Below are positions 43,449 to 43,748 of a DNA stretch of 43,748 nucleotides, in pieces. Source of the DNA: Gelidibacter sp038243395 (GTDB taxonomy: Bacteria; Bacteroidota; Bacteroidia; Flavobacteriales; Flavobacteriaceae). Position 1 is the stretch's first letter. Each line of letters opens with the position of its first letter. The stretch is taken from NCBI GenBank assembly GCA_038243395.1, contig JBBSRC010000025.1, positions 1-43,748 of the forward strand, written 5' to 3'. The position numbers and the translations under genes were made by a program. The notes beneath the pieces were generated by a model. The model had not been told where the DNA came from. It searched no databases and was given only the letters and a program-made list of their open reading frames with translations.

Positions 43449-43748
43449 ATGAAACACATATATCACATACAAGGAATGACCTGTAATGGCTGCAGAAGCC
43501 ACGTAGAAAAAATACTTTCTGAAGTGGAAGGTGTTTCAAAAGCGGCGGTCGATTTAGAAAAAACAGAAGCGACTATTGAAATGGAATCACATATTCCACT
43601 AGAAAACTTTCAAAAGGCATTAAAAGATGATGGTGGGACTTACAGTATCCATCATCCTTCTGATCAATCAGATCTATCTGAATCTAAGACAAACACTTAC
43701 AGCATAGCGGGAATGACCTGCAATGGTTGTAGAGACCATGTGGAGAAA
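43449..43748 (+). CDS. Protein with two N-terminal HMA domains, likely copper P-type ATPase (cut by window end)
   Basis: The first 100 residues show two heavy-metal-associated domains, each with GMTCNGC (GMTCNGCRSHVEK at residues 9-21 and GMTCNGCRDHVEK at 88-100), joined by a short polar linker. Two HMA domains followed by further sequence are typical of CopA-type Cu(I)-exporting ATPases, and the copper cluster supports this. The ATPase part lies beyond the window, so a mercury- or copper-chaperone-like protein cannot be ruled out. It follows the haem-binding gene after 81 bases. Confidence 0.85.
   Translation, partial: MKHIYHIQGMTCNGCRSHVEKILSEVEGVSKAAVDLEKTEATIEMESHIPLENFQKALKDDGGTYSIHHPSDQSDLSESKTNTYSIAGMTCNGCRDHVEK

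Overview
The window is a Bacteroidota chromosome segment, most likely from a marine or environmental Flavobacteriaceae. The evidence is AT-rich DNA, SusC/SusD pairs, TTG-N17-23-TAnnTTTG promoters, weak ribosome binding sites and a HYC_CC_PP-type protein beside a CusA pump. I do not name a genus.

Positions 1-10.4 kb are a glycan-use locus. A SusC (cut by the window edge) and SusD pair is followed by a Tat-exported Gfo/Idh/MocA oxidoreductase and two DUF1080 (3-keto-glycoside hydrolase family) lipoproteins. Facing them is a second set: DUF1080, Gfo/Idh/MocA, a SUMF1-like protein without the catalytic cysteines, and DUF1080. This looks like a periplasmic oxidise-then-cleave route for sugars. Positions 11.3-26.7 kb hold a second, hexosamine-directed locus: two paralogous GH20 beta-N-acetylhexosaminidases on either side of a LytS-type kinase/LytTR regulator pair and a complete SusC/SusD pair, then a third divergent GH20-like enzyme and an SMP-30/gluconolactonase-like lipoprotein. 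A nonsense-mutated DUF559 gene between two diverged copies of a C-rich repeat module sits at 23.7-24.5 kb.

Positions 26.8-33.4 kb are an accessory zone full of gene debris (DUF2264, mfd and MutS relics, a 5'-truncated acetolactate decarboxylase, a possible MITE). The living genes among the debris look like a fluoride-resistance island: a fluoride (crcB-motif) riboswitch directly after a promoter, a CLC-F type antiporter, a DUF190 protein, a VIT1/CCC1-like transporter and an enolase, the classic fluoride-sensitive enzyme.

Positions 33.5 kb to the end are a copper-handling cluster: HYC_CC_PP protein, CusA-type RND pump, TolC-type outer-membrane protein, an HMA-AraC fusion regulator, a multicopper oxidase fused to a CopB-like beta-barrel, a DUF3347 lipoprotein, a frameshifted haem-binding protein and the start of a protein with two HMA domains, probably a copper P-type ATPase. 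No CusB-like adaptor is present inside the window.
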